From contig NZ_MKTQ01000010.1 of the NCBI RefSeq assembly GCF_001898315.1, forward strand, positions 196,358 to 260,357: a stretch of 64,000 nucleotides of DNA. Reading direction: 5' to 3'. Below the pieces are notes generated by a model. The model ran no database searches. It saw nothing but the letters and a program-made list of their open reading frames with translations, and had not been told where the DNA came from. The position numbers and the translations under genes are program-made. Of the stretch, positions 1-7,873 are shown one piece after another; position 1 is the stretch's first letter; every line of letters starts with the position of its first letter. The DNA is from Microbacterium sp. 70-16 (GTDB lineage Bacteria > Actinomycetota > Actinomycetes > Actinomycetales > Microbacteriaceae).

Positions 1-1338
1 TTCGCCGGCATGGGCGCGGGCATCATCGGCTCGGGTGCCGACACGACGCTCGTCGTCGACGGTGCGAAGATCGACAGCACGGGCGTGACTCGCCCCGCGA
101 TCATCGCCGCCGACGGCGCGAACGTCATCGTCAAGAACTCGACGATCACGACGCGCGACGGCATCCTTCCCTCGGACTACGCGTCGTCGGTGAACCTGTC
201 GTTCATGCAGGATGCCCCGTGGATGCTCGGCATCTCGGGCAACAACCGCTCCACGAACGTGCTCGGCGAGAACACGCAGGCGACCTACATCTCCTCGTCG
301 ATCACGAGCGAGAACTGGGGTGCGCTGTCGGTCGACAGCGGCCAGAACATGAAGCTGTCGGCGATCAACTCCTCCGTCGCCAACAGCGGCGACGACGGCT
401 ACGGCACGTACGTCATCGGCAATGCCGACGAGACCTTCCTCGGCGCGGATTTCGATGTCGCGACGTACGCGACGATCGTCACCGGCGGCTCGGTGGCGTA
501 CGGCGACAGCACGAAGGCAGCCGTCTCGGCGCTCAACACCGAGCTCGGCCTGGGCCTGACCGCGAAGGAACTCTCGCAGCTCGCGGTGCGCTCGACCACG
601 ATCGACTCCGACCGGTTCGGCGTCATGTGGCACGGGTCGGGTTCGGTCGACATCTCCGGCAAGACGAAGGTGTCCACCGACGAGACGGTGTTCCTGAACA
701 AGGGGCAGCAGGCGACGGTGACGGTCGACGGGTCGGACGGCGCGAAGATCACGACCGACAGCGGCGTGCTGTACCAGCTGATGGACAACGACGACCCGGG
801 CCCCGACTTCGCGAACGGCATGCTCAACACGGGCGTGTACACCGAGCCGACCGCCGCCGTCGTCAAGAACGCGTCGTTCGACGTGTCGGCGGTGCACACG
901 ACGGATGCCGTGACGACCTTCACTGACATCGCGCTCACCGGCGACCTGTACAACGCGTTCCGCGGCGACATCGCCGGTATGGGGCCCGCCCAGCCGCGCA
1001 ACCTCGTCGTGAACCTCGACGGGACGAGCCTGAAGGGCGTCATCTCGGCGTCGACCGCGACGCACCACCAGTCGACCATCACGTCGGCCGACTACCGCGA
1101 GCTCGGCGTCGTCGACAACACGGCCGGTGCCGTCGTCAACAACGGCGTCATCGTGTCTCTGACCGGCAAGTCCACGTGGACCGTCACGGGCACGTCGTAC
1201 CTCTCGAGCCTCACGGTCGAGGCGGGCTCGAAGCTCGTCGGCGCGAACGGCAAGGCCGCGACCGTCACGGTCGACGGCGTCGTGACGACGCCCGTCGCCG
1301 GCGTCACCTACACGGGAGCGATCACCGTCACCCGCTGA
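1..1338 (+). CDS. Large beta-helix-like surface/secreted protein, 3' part
   Basis: The reading frame is open from the first base, so the 5' end and any signal peptide lie outside the window. The visible 445 residues are rich in Thr, Ser, Val, Gly, Asn and Asp and are organised as short beta-strand-like stretches with recurring patterns (IIAADGANVIVKNSTI; ATVTVDGSDGAKI; WTVTGTSYLSSLTVEAGSKL). This is typical of right-handed parallel beta-helix or adhesin-like extracellular proteins. There is no cysteine, no catalytic motif I can name, and no LPXTG or membrane anchor at the C terminus, which ends on a strand-like GAITVTR. A terminator follows. The call rests on composition and periodicity only; the substrate or partner is unknown. 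It could equally be a pectate-lyase-fold enzyme or a purely structural surface protein. Confidence 0.6.
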   Translation, partial: FAGMGAGIIGSGADTTLVVDGAKIDSTGVTRPAIIAADGANVIVKNSTITTRDGILPSDYASSVNLSFMQDAPWMLGISGNNRSTNVLGENTQATYISSSITSENWGALSVDSGQNMKLSAINSSVANSGDDGYGTYVIGNADETFLGADFDVATYATIVTGGSVAYGDSTKAAVSALNTELGLGLTAKELSQLAVRSTTIDSDRFGVMWHGSGSVDISGKTKVSTDETVFLNKGQQATVTVDGSDGAKITTDSGVLYQLMDNDDPGPDFANGMLNTGVYTEPTAAVVKNASFDVSAVHTTDAVTTFTDIALTGDLYNAFRGDIAGMGPAQPRNLVVNLDGTSLKGVISASTATHHQSTITSADYRELGVVDNTAGAVVNNGVIVSLTGKSTWTVTGTSYLSSLTVEAGSKLVGANGKAATVTVDGVVTTPVAGVTYTGAITVTR

Positions 1339-1349
1339 CGTGGGTTGGG

Positions 1350-1380
1350 GGAGGGGCGTCCGGGCGGGCGCCCCTCCTTG
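1350..1380 (+). terminator. Hairpin terminator after the beta-helix gene
   Basis: GGAGGGGCG and CGCCCCTCC form a 9-bp stem with a loop of about 10 nt, 12 nt after the stop codon, followed by TTG rather than a long T run, as is usual in high-GC actinobacteria. The next gene converges on it, so it may work in both directions. Confidence 0.6.
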
Positions 1381-1472
1381 ACGTGCGTGGGCGCGGGCGC
1401 GCACGGTGCGCGGGCGGATGAGTCGGCGCGGGCGGATGCCCGCGGGCGCTGCCGCAGGCGCGCGGCCGTGAC

Positions 1473-2204
1473 CTAGACCCGGCTCTCGCCGCCGTCGACG
1501 AGCAGCGTCTGCCCCGTCACGAAGCCCGCGTCGGGCGAGACGAGGTAGGCGACGGCCGCCGCGATGTCGTCGGCCTGGCCCGCGCGGCCGATCGCCTGCC
1601 GACTCTGCACAAGGGCGAAGTGCTCCGCCGGGATGTTCCGCACGGCGTTCTCGGTCGCGGTGAGGCCGGGCGCGACCGCGTTGACGGTGATGCCGTCCGG
1701 GCCGAGCTCGGTCGACAGGCCGCGGGCGAGGCCCGTCAGCGCGCCCTTCGTCGCGATGTAGTGACTCATGCCCGCGGGCGGTTGGAAGTACGACGATGAC
1801 GTCACGAGCACGATCCGCCCCCACCCCGCCGCGCGCAGATCCGGAACGGCGGCCTGCAGCAGATGGAACGCGCCGTCGACGTTGACGCGGAAGCTGCGAT
1901 CCCAATCGGCGGGGTCGAGCTCAGTGAACGGTGCCATGTGCTGGAACGCCGCGGCGTGCACGACGACCCCGAGCTGCCCGAGGGTGCGCGCCGCGCCGAC
2001 CGCGCCGGCGATTTGCGCCGGTTCGGCGAGGTCGCACACGATGTCGAGCACGCCCTCGCGGGGCTCATCGGGAGTTGCGAGATCCAGGCTCGCGACGGGG
2101 TGTCCGGCCGCGCGCAGGCGCGAGACGATCGCGGCGCCGATGCCTAGGGCGCCGCCGGTGACGATTGCCGTGGAGTGTTCAATCGGAGGCAACGGTTCCT
2201 CCAT
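1473..2204 (-). CDS. Short-chain dehydrogenase/reductase (SDR)
   Basis: A classical SDR of 243 residues that probably oxidises or reduces a hydroxyl/ketone group on a catabolic intermediate with NAD(P). Visible features are the cofactor motif TGGALGIG (residues 16-23), the active-site serines at 136-138, the catalytic pair Tyr149 and Lys153 (YIATK), and a C-terminal VDGGE segment. The start is ATG 2204 because the cofactor fold begins directly after it. This start lies 26 nt inside the upstream SDR gene and has no good Shine-Dalgarno, so translation is probably coupled. It is the last gene of a three-gene minus-strand operon (FAD oxidase, SDR, SDR). The substrate cannot be told from sequence. 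Confidence 0.88.
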   Translation of the reverse strand: MEEPLPPIEHSTAIVTGGALGIGAAIVSRLRAAGHPVASLDLATPDEPREGVLDIVCDLAEPAQIAGAVGAARTLGQLGVVVHAAAFQHMAPFTELDPADWDRSFRVNVDGAFHLLQAAVPDLRAAGWGRIVLVTSSSYFQPPAGMSHYIATKGALTGLARGLSTELGPDGITVNAVAPGLTATENAVRNIPAEHFALVQSRQAIGRAGQADDIAAAVAYLVSPDAGFVTGQTLLVDGGESRV

Positions 2205-2991
2205 CGACGATGATCGTCTGGCCGCTGACGAAGGCGCCGGCGGGCGAGGCGAGCCAGACGACGGCGCCGGCGACCTCGGCCGTTGTGCCGAAGCGGCGCA
2301 GCGGCGTCTTGGCGAGGCGCGTGGCCGCGGCATCCGGGCTTCCCGTGATCGGTGTCGCGAACTCGGTCGCGATGACGCCGGGGGCGAGCGCGTTGGCGCG
2401 GATGCCGCGCGGCCCCCACTGCGCCGCGAGGTTGCGCGCGAGCTGCGCGTTCGCCGCCTTCGTGATGCCGTAGCCGCCGATGACGCGATTGCCGCGCACG
2501 GCCGACAGGCTCGACATCACGAGGAACAGTCCGCCGCCGGCATCCACCATCGCGGGTAGCGCCGCATCGGCGAGGCGCAGCACCGACCGCACGTGCAGAT
2601 CGAACATGCGGTCCAGGCGCGCGAGCGACTCTTCCGACCCGATCGCGTCCAGATCGTCGTCGAGCGCGAACCCGGCGTTGGCGAACACCGTGTCGAGACG
2701 GCCCCAGCGCGACATCGCGAGATCGACGAGGGATGCCGGTGCGGTGGCATCCGTCAGATCGCACTCGACGCCGACCACCTCGAGTCCGGCGGCGGCCAGT
2801 GGCGCCGCCGCTCCGGCCGCATCACCGAGCCCCGCGAGCACGACGCGCGACCCGGCGCGCGCGAGCGCTTCGGCCGACGCGAGCCCGATCCCGCTCGTGG
2901 CACCCGTGACGATCGCGACCTGGCCCTTGAGGCCGAAGAGCGCCTGCGGCGCGAGGGGTGACGCCGCGACAGGCTCGGGGACCGCGGTCAC
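2179..2991 (-). CDS. Short-chain dehydrogenase/reductase (SDR)
   Basis: A classical SDR of 270 residues with TGATSGIG at 29-36, NAG near 105, Ser160/161 and the catalytic pair Tyr174/Lys178 (YGITK). The GTG start overlaps the stop of the upstream FAD oxidase (GTGA), so the two are translationally coupled. About 20 residues precede the Rossmann fold; their VPEPVAAS stretch resembles the peptide encoded by the CCCTCGACAGGCTCGG repeat family seen elsewhere in the window, so the N-terminal extension may derive from an old repeat insertion (inference). It probably works with the neighbouring SDR and oxidase on the same pathway. Confidence 0.88.
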   Translation of the reverse strand: MTAVPEPVAASPLAPQALFGLKGQVAIVTGATSGIGLASAEALARAGSRVVLAGLGDAAGAAAPLAAAGLEVVGVECDLTDATAPASLVDLAMSRWGRLDTVFANAGFALDDDLDAIGSEESLARLDRMFDLHVRSVLRLADAALPAMVDAGGGLFLVMSSLSAVRGNRVIGGYGITKAANAQLARNLAAQWGPRGIRANALAPGVIATEFATPITGSPDAAATRLAKTPLRRFGTTAEVAGAVVWLASPAGAFVSGQTIIVDGGTVASD

Positions 2992-4403
2992 CGCGGCGAC
3001 GCCTCGAGCTCCCAGTGGTTGATGTTGAGTCGGTCGGGGTCGGCGGCGAGATACCGGTGGAAACGGCCCTCGGGGTCGCGATCGGCGATGATCTGCTGCA
3101 GGCGTGCCCAGTTCTCGGGTGCCATGAACGCGAGCTGACGGTTGGTGAAGTCCGAGTCGCCGAGGTACTGACCGGCTGTGACGGGCTCGGCATGGGCGAA
3201 GACCTCGTCGACCCACGCGCGGTTGCGCGCGAAGTCTGCCGGGTCTTCGTACACGGTGTAGGCGGCGACGTAGGCGTCGGTGTGCAGCGAGAACGCCATG
3301 TCGGGCAGCGGGCGCCGCGGCGCGTTGCTCATCCAGATCGCGAAGCCGCGCTCGGTCGGGTTCGTCGTGAACAGGGGACGGATGCCCTCGACCATCGCGG
3401 CCACGCCCTCGGGCGTGTTCTCGCCGTCGATCCAGGCGTTGTCGCAGATGTACTGCCAGTGCTCCGGGTTCTGCAGCTCCTGCTGCGCGCGCTGCTCGGC
3501 GAGGGTCGTCGGCGCGGCATCCTGCACGAACACGGCGCGGTCGATGACGGGACTCGTCCGGAACTCGGCGAGGGATGCCCGGGCGTGCTCCTCGTCGTCG
3601 CCGAACGCGAGCGCCGTCACGAGCAGCAGACGCCGCTCGGTGCCGTCGGGCAGGGGAGCGGGCGTCGACACGCACACGATCTCGACGTTGTCGGGCACGC
3701 GGTGGTGCGCGTCGTACATCCACGTCATGACGTCGGTGAAGTCGTCGAGCTCGTACCCGTGCACGGTGTGCGCGAGCGCGCCGAACTTCGGCCGCGTCGC
3801 GAGGTGGAACCGCACGACGATGCCGGGGAACGTCGGCCCCGCGCCGCGCGCGGCCCAATACAGGTCGGAGTTCTGTTCGGCGTCGGCGCGCACCAGCTCG
3901 CCGTCGGCGGTGACGACGTCGACCGCGACGACCGACTCGGCCGCCCAGCCCCAGCCGCGCTGGTTCCAGCCCTGGCCGCCCTGCAGCAGGAAGCCACCGA
4001 TGCCGACCGACGGGCAGTGGCCGCCGTTGAAGAACCGGCCGCGCTCTTCGAGATACGGCGACAGCTCGTCGCCGCCCTTGGTCGCGGGGCCTGCCGACAC
4101 GATACCGGTCGCCTCGTCGTACGCGATGTCGCGCAGGGCGCCGAGGTCGATCAGCAGACCGCCGTCGCGCACGCTCCACGCGGCCCAGGCGTGGCCGCCC
4201 GAGCGCACCGCGACGGTCCAGCTCTGCGCCTTCGCGAGGCGCACACCCTTCGCGACGTCGTCGACGGATGCCGCGATCAGCACGGCATCCGGCTGGCGGT
4301 CGGGGCGGCGCCCGTTGAACACGCGGCCGACGCGCGCGTCCTCCCAGTCGGCGTCGGCGGGCAGCACGAGGCGGCCATCGAAAGCGGGGGCATCCAGGGT
4401 CAT
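2988..4403 (-). CDS. FAD-linked oxidase, berberine-bridge-enzyme type
   Basis: A 471-residue flavoprotein with a PCMH-type FAD-binding N-terminal half and a BBE-like C-terminal segment (ending LNINHWELEAS). Oxidases of this family dehydrogenate alcohols, sugars or alkaloid-like amines with O2 as acceptor. Two hallmark flavin-attachment residues are visible: His71 in RSGGH and Cys130 in GGHCPSVGIGG, so FAD is probably bound bicovalently. The start is ATG 4403, preceded by GGAG at a suitable distance; an in-frame upstream extension is not supported. It is the first gene of the operon with two SDRs. A motif resembling the ATACCAGGCAT palindrome lies about 100 bp upstream. The substrate is unknown. 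Confidence 0.9.
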   Translation of the reverse strand: MTLDAPAFDGRLVLPADADWEDARVGRVFNGRRPDRQPDAVLIAASVDDVAKGVRLAKAQSWTVAVRSGGHAWAAWSVRDGGLLIDLGALRDIAYDEATGIVSAGPATKGGDELSPYLEERGRFFNGGHCPSVGIGGFLLQGGQGWNQRGWGWAAESVVAVDVVTADGELVRADAEQNSDLYWAARGAGPTFPGIVVRFHLATRPKFGALAHTVHGYELDDFTDVMTWMYDAHHRVPDNVEIVCVSTPAPLPDGTERRLLLVTALAFGDDEEHARASLAEFRTSPVIDRAVFVQDAAPTTLAEQRAQQELQNPEHWQYICDNAWIDGENTPEGVAAMVEGIRPLFTTNPTERGFAIWMSNAPRRPLPDMAFSLHTDAYVAAYTVYEDPADFARNRAWVDEVFAHAEPVTAGQYLGDSDFTNRQLAFMAPENWARLQQIIADRDPEGRFHRYLAADPDRLNINHWELEASPR

Positions 4404-4503
4404 CGTCGAACTCCGTCGTTCATGTCGGGTCACGGGACGCGACCGTGCGCCCGTTGTCTCGACAGTAGGCAACGGATGCCGCGCCGTGAACGCCGCGCGG
4501 GGG

Positions 4504-4514
4504 ATACCAGTCAT
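4504..4514. promoter_or_regulatory. Candidate operator, ATACCAGTCAT
   Basis: An 11-bp near-palindrome upstream of the FAD-oxidase operon. It is closely related to ATACCAGGCAT (5387-5397) and ATAGCTGGCAT (10035-10045), which lie upstream of other genes of the same island. It is a possible binding site for one of the LysR regulators. Inferred from position and similarity only. Confidence 0.35.
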
Positions 4515-4550
4515 CGGCGCCCGCGTCGCGCGGTCATGCGCCGCCGCGGG

Positions 4551-5318
4551 TCAGCCCAGGACCGAGCCGCCGCCGTCGACGACGAGGTTGACGCCCGTGA
4601 TCCAGCTCGCTTCGTCGGAGGCGAGGAAGATCGCGGCGTTCACGATGTCGCTCGGGCGGCCGATGCGGCGCATCGGGATGCGGTCCCACGTCTCCTGCAG
4701 GGGTGCGGGCGGGGCATCCACCAAGAACTGCGTCGCCTCGGTCGCGATGAACCCGGGTGAGATGCAGACGGCACGGATGCCGAAGGGTCCGCCTTCGACG
4801 GCGAGCTGCTGCGTCAGGTTGATGACGCCGCCCTTCGCGGCCCCGTGCACGTTCTGCGGGATGAACTCGACGCCGCGGATGCCGGCGATCGAGCCGATGT
4901 TGATGATCACGCCGCCGCGCTTCTTGAGGTGCTGCCAGGCGTGGTGCACGGCGTAGTAGACGATGTTCAGTTCGAGGTTGATGTTGCGCTGCCAGTCTTC
5001 GATGGGCAACTCGTCGATCGTGCGGAACGGTGCCTGCCAGCCGGCGTTGTTGTAGAGGATGTCGATCCCGCCGTAGGTCGCGACAGCATCGCTGATCCAG
5101 GTCGCGACCTGTGCGGGATCGCCCGCGTCGACTGGCCCGAACCCGGTGATCTCGCCGCCGGCTTCGCGGACGAGTCGGACGGTCTCTGCCAGCGCCTCGG
5201 CGTTCAGGTCGCAGCCGACGACCTTGGCGCCTTCCGCGGCGAACTGCTTCGCCGCCTGGCGGCCCATGCCGGCCCCGATGCCGGTGATCAGGGCGACCTT
5301 GCCCTCGAGTCGTGCCAT
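4551..5318 (-). CDS. SDR-fold protein with the catalytic Tyr replaced by His
   Basis: A 255-residue protein with a well-kept SDR fold: TGIGAGMG at 12-19, NNAG at 90-93, INIGS to Ser143, and a C-terminal VDGGGS. The YxxxK motif reads HGAAK, so His158 takes the place of the catalytic Tyr while Lys162 is kept. The DNA reads CAC clearly and the frame is intact. It may therefore be an SDR with altered chemistry or a non-redox role. The start is ATG 5318, with AAGGAG 6 nt upstream. It is monocistronic and divergent from a LysR regulator gene, sharing a 122-bp intergenic region that contains the ATACCAGGCAT palindrome. This layout suggests control by that regulator. Confidence 0.82.
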   Translation of the reverse strand: MARLEGKVALITGIGAGMGRQAAKQFAAEGAKVVGCDLNAEALAETVRLVREAGGEITGFGPVDAGDPAQVATWISDAVATYGGIDILYNNAGWQAPFRTIDELPIEDWQRNINLELNIVYYAVHHAWQHLKKRGGVIINIGSIAGIRGVEFIPQNVHGAAKGGVINLTQQLAVEGGPFGIRAVCISPGFIATEATQFLVDAPPAPLQETWDRIPMRRIGRPSDIVNAAIFLASDEASWITGVNLVVDGGGSVLG

Positions 5319-5386
5319 GGTGGGCTCCTTTACCCTCATCCCACACGGTACGGCCACCCGCGGCTCGGTCGGACCACGCATCGCGC

Positions 5387-5397
5387 ATACCAGGCAT
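5387..5397. promoter_or_regulatory. Candidate LysR operator, ATACCAGGCAT
   Basis: An inverted repeat ATACC-A-GGCAT (half-sites differ at one base) in the divergent spacer between the SDR gene (minus) and the LysR gene (plus). LysR-type regulators commonly bind a dyad in such a spacer. The assignment is by position and by the related copies at 4504 and 10035. Confidence 0.4.
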
Positions 5398-5428
5398 CAC
5401 CGGGCGGCACCGACATAGCCGCACTGGG

Positions 5429-5434
5429 TAGCAT
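5429..5434 (+). promoter_or_regulatory. -10 box TAGCAT for a leaderless LysR transcript
   Basis: TAGCAT is followed by exactly 6 nt and then the ATG at 5441, with no Shine-Dalgarno. This is the spacing of a leaderless actinobacterial gene. The same arrangement (TACCAT, 6 nt, GTG) precedes the paralogous regulator at 19103. Confidence 0.5.
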
Positions 5435-5440
5435 GCCGCC

Positions 5441-6340
5441 ATGGGCACCGGCGGCTATGACCTCAACCTGCTGATCCCGCTGCGGGCGCTGCTGGAAGAA
5501 GCCAACCTCACCCGGGCGGGCCAGCGGGTGCAGCTGGGGCAGTCGTCAATGAGCTCAGCGCTTGCGCGATTGCGCGTCGTGTTCAACGACGAGCTGCTCG
5601 TGCGCGTCGGCCGCGACTACGAGTTGACGCCGTTCGCGAAGGTGCTGCTGCCGCAGGTGCAGACGACCGTGCCGCTGCTCGAGCGCGTCCTCTCCGACGA
5701 GACCGCGTTCGATCCGGCATCCGCCCGGCGCACGCTCTCGATCATGCTGACCGACTACGGCATCATGCGGTTGCACGGGGCGATCGCGCAGGTGCTCGCG
5801 CAGGCGCCCGGCATCCAGGTCGAGTTCGTCGCGTTGCCCGAGCGGCCCATGGACAGCGAGCGCGATCTCGTGACGCACGACTTCGTCGTGACGGTGCCGG
5901 GGATCGGCATCGACGGCACGCACGTGCCCCTGCTCGAAGACGATTACGTCTGCCTCGTAGACGCCGACAACCCCGCGCTCGTCGACGGGCAGCTCTCGCT
6001 CGAGGCCTTCGTCGCGCTGCCGCAGGCGGTCGCGCAGTTCGGCCGACACCACTTCACGCCCGCCGACCGCCGCCTGCGCGAGCTCGACATCGACCGGCGC
6101 GAACCGCGCGTGACGACCTCTTCGTTCCTGCCGCTGCCGTCCGTCGTCGCCGGCACCGACCTCGTCGCCGTCGTGCCGCGCGAGCTCGCCCGCACCCTCG
6201 GACCGCTTACCGGCACCGTCGGGGCGGATGCCCCGTTCGGCTCGGTCGAGATCGCGCTCAAGCTGTGGTGGCATCCGAGTCACGACTCCGACCCCGTGCA
6301 CACTTGGTTCCGCGAGCACCTCATCGCCGCGCTGAACTGA
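5441..6340 (+). CDS. LysR-family transcriptional regulator
   Basis: A 299-residue regulator with an N-terminal winged HTH (about residues 6-65, including LTRAGQRVQLGQSSMSSAL) and a C-terminal effector-binding domain. It is clearly paralogous to the LysR at 19103-20020 over the whole length (shared LRALLEEAN, DELLVRVGRDY and HDFxV...PGIGID stretches). This suggests two regulators of the same island that arose by duplication. Regulators of this NodD/NagR-like subgroup often respond to aromatic effectors. It is divergent from the His-variant SDR gene and is probably translated from a leaderless mRNA. A strong hairpin follows the stop codon. Confidence 0.9.
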   Translation: MGTGGYDLNLLIPLRALLEEANLTRAGQRVQLGQSSMSSALARLRVVFNDELLVRVGRDYELTPFAKVLLPQVQTTVPLLERVLSDETAFDPASARRTLSIMLTDYGIMRLHGAIAQVLAQAPGIQVEFVALPERPMDSERDLVTHDFVVTVPGIGIDGTHVPLLEDDYVCLVDADNPALVDGQLSLEAFVALPQAVAQFGRHHFTPADRRLRELDIDRREPRVTTSSFLPLPSVVAGTDLVAVVPRELARTLGPLTGTVGADAPFGSVEIALKLWWHPSHDSDPVHTWFREHLIAALN

Positions 6341-6362
6341 TCCGGGGGCCCAGGCCCCCGGA
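6341..6362 (+). terminator. GC-rich hairpin directly after the LysR stop codon
   Basis: TCCGGGGGCC and GGCCCCCGGA pair perfectly (10 bp, 2-nt spacer) starting at the base after TGA. There is no U tract. It is a likely terminator and borders a copy of the CCCGAGCTTGTCGAGG repeat. Confidence 0.55.
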
Positions 6363-6381
6363 CCTGGCGCCTCAGCTCTGG

Positions 6382-6404
6382 TACCCGAGCTTGTCGAGGG
6401 GCCA
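6382..6404. repeat. Copy of the CCCGAGCTTGTCGAGGGGCC dispersed repeat (intergenic)
   Basis: The same core as the copies inside treY (38973), treZ (39957-40047) and lhr (55094, 57022-57082). This copy is the intergenic representative in the window. Confidence 0.7.
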
Positions 6405-6515
6405 CCGACGCTCCTCACCGCGATAGAAGGCATCGCTCCCGCGATGTTCCCGCCCGCCCGCCGGAGCCGTACCGTCGGATCACACGCAGACCCAGCAGCG
6501 AAGGAGCGCATCGGG

Positions 6516-6884
6516 ATGCCGGATCCGTCCTTCCTCATCGTGGGGGCCAGCCCCGCGGCATCCGCCCTCGCGTCTGCGCTCGCGCGCCACGGCGCCGAGG
6601 TCGCCCTCATTGAGTCCGGCTCGACGTGGCCCGATCCCGATGCGGCGGCCGCGCTCGCGGCGCAGGGCGTCGAGCTGCGCGCGGGCCTGGGCCTCGTCGG
6701 CACGCTTGACGTCGGCTCGCACGTCGAGGCCGAGCTCAGCGACGGGCACGTCGAGAACTACGACGGCGTCGTGCTCGCCGGGCCCCGGCTCGGTGACGAC
6801 CGGGCGCCGCTCGGTGGCCGCGTCGTCGCGCTGGATGCCACCGACGTCACAGGCCTCGCCGCGCGTCTGCTGCGCGTCGGCTGA
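6516..6884 (+). CDS. Small Rossmann-like NAD/FAD-binding-type protein
   Basis: A 122-residue protein starting MPDPSFLIVGASPAASALA with a dinucleotide-binding-like beta-alpha-beta unit. The usual GxGxxG reads GASPAAS, so the motif is degenerate. A second beta-rich stretch (VEAELSDGHVENYDGVVLAG) resembles the strand after the FAD-binding fold of flavin monooxygenases. The length is far below any complete flavoprotein, so it is either a stand-alone small Rossmann protein or a remnant. ATG 6516 is chosen because AAGGAG precedes it; an upstream in-frame ATG has none. It lies between two LysR genes and converges on the second. Function unknown. Confidence 0.55.
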   Translation: MPDPSFLIVGASPAASALASALARHGAEVALIESGSTWPDPDAAAALAAQGVELRAGLGLVGTLDVGSHVEAELSDGHVENYDGVVLAGPRLGDDRAPLGGRVVALDATDVTGLAARLLRVG

Positions 6885-6914
6885 CTGCGGCTACGCTTCG
6901 TCGGTCGACCGCGG

Positions 6915-7832
6915 CTACGCCTCGCCGGCGAACTCGACGCGCTCGGCGACCGTCCGGAGGATACCGAGCAGCCAGCTCACCGCCGGGTCGCCCGTGCGCG
7001 ACGGATGCCAGTACGCCGCTTCGACCAGCACCGGCAGCGCGATCGGGATCGTCGCCGTGACGAGGTCGAGCTCGTCGGCGTACAGCGCCGCGACGCGCTC
7101 GGGCACGAACCCGAACATGTCGGTGCCGGCGACCGCCCACGGCACCGGCAGGAACCCGGGCACCGTGCGCGCGGTGCGCGGCAGCACGCCCGCGGCCGAC
7201 AGTGCGTCATCGGCGAACATGACGACGCCGTCGGCGAAGACGACCTGCACGTACGGCAGATCGGAGAGGTCGGCGGCGCTGAGCGCACCGTCCTGCAGTC
7301 GGGGGTGCCCGCGGCGCACGATGCAGACCATCGTGTCGGAGAACAGCGCCTGATGCTTGCCGGGCACCTCGCGCGCGGCCGACGCGATCACGATGTCTTC
7401 ACGCAGCAGGTCGATCGGCTCGAGCGCGTTCATCGGCGCGAACTCGACCGAGGCGTGCGGCGCCTCCTGCTCGAGGATCTCCATCAGTGGCGCCGTCATG
7501 AACGCGAGCGCATAGTCGGATGCCGTGAACCGGAACCGCCGCGTCGTCGTGAGCGGGTCGAACATCGGCCGCACGCCGAGGGTGCGGCCGATCTCCTCCA
7601 TCGCCTGCCGCACGATCGGCTGCAGCGCGGCGCCGCGCTCGGTGAGCTCGGACGTGCGCCCACTGCGGATCAGGAGCGGGTCATCCAGCATCCGGCGCAG
7701 TTTGGTCGCGGCACTCGACACGGCCGGCTGGGTCATCCCGATCGTCTCACCGGCGCGCGTCAGATTGCGCTCGGTGAGGATCGCATCGAGCACCACGAGC
7801 AGGTTCAGGTCGATGCCGCGGAGGTCGTCCAT
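6915..7832 (-). CDS. LysR-family transcriptional regulator
   Basis: A 305-residue LysR regulator with an N-terminal HTH (residues about 5-65; LTRAGETIGMTQPAVSSAATKLR) and a substrate-binding domain. It is less similar to the two paralogous LysR proteins of the island than they are to each other. ATG 7832 begins MDDLRGIDLNLL, the usual LysR N terminus. It lies 41 bp downstream of the cyclase-ABM-FAA hydrolase operon on the same strand and may be cotranscribed with it, which would make it the local regulator of that operon (inference from position). Confidence 0.9.
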   Translation of the reverse strand: MDDLRGIDLNLLVVLDAILTERNLTRAGETIGMTQPAVSSAATKLRRMLDDPLLIRSGRTSELTERGAALQPIVRQAMEEIGRTLGVRPMFDPLTTTRRFRFTASDYALAFMTAPLMEILEQEAPHASVEFAPMNALEPIDLLREDIVIASAAREVPGKHQALFSDTMVCIVRRGHPRLQDGALSAADLSDLPYVQVVFADGVVMFADDALSAAGVLPRTARTVPGFLPVPWAVAGTDMFGFVPERVAALYADELDLVTATIPIALPVLVEAAYWHPSRTGDPAVSWLLGILRTVAERVEFAGEA

Positions 7833-7873
7833 GACGCCTCCGAGCCTATCGGGCGCGGAGGACGTCACCGCCG

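Noticed and set aside
2179..4179. Apparent 666-residue protein containing the second SDR
   Set aside because: The N-terminal 396 residues are an Arg-rich off-frame shadow of the FAD oxidase; the real SDR starts at GTG 2991, overlapping the oxidase stop.
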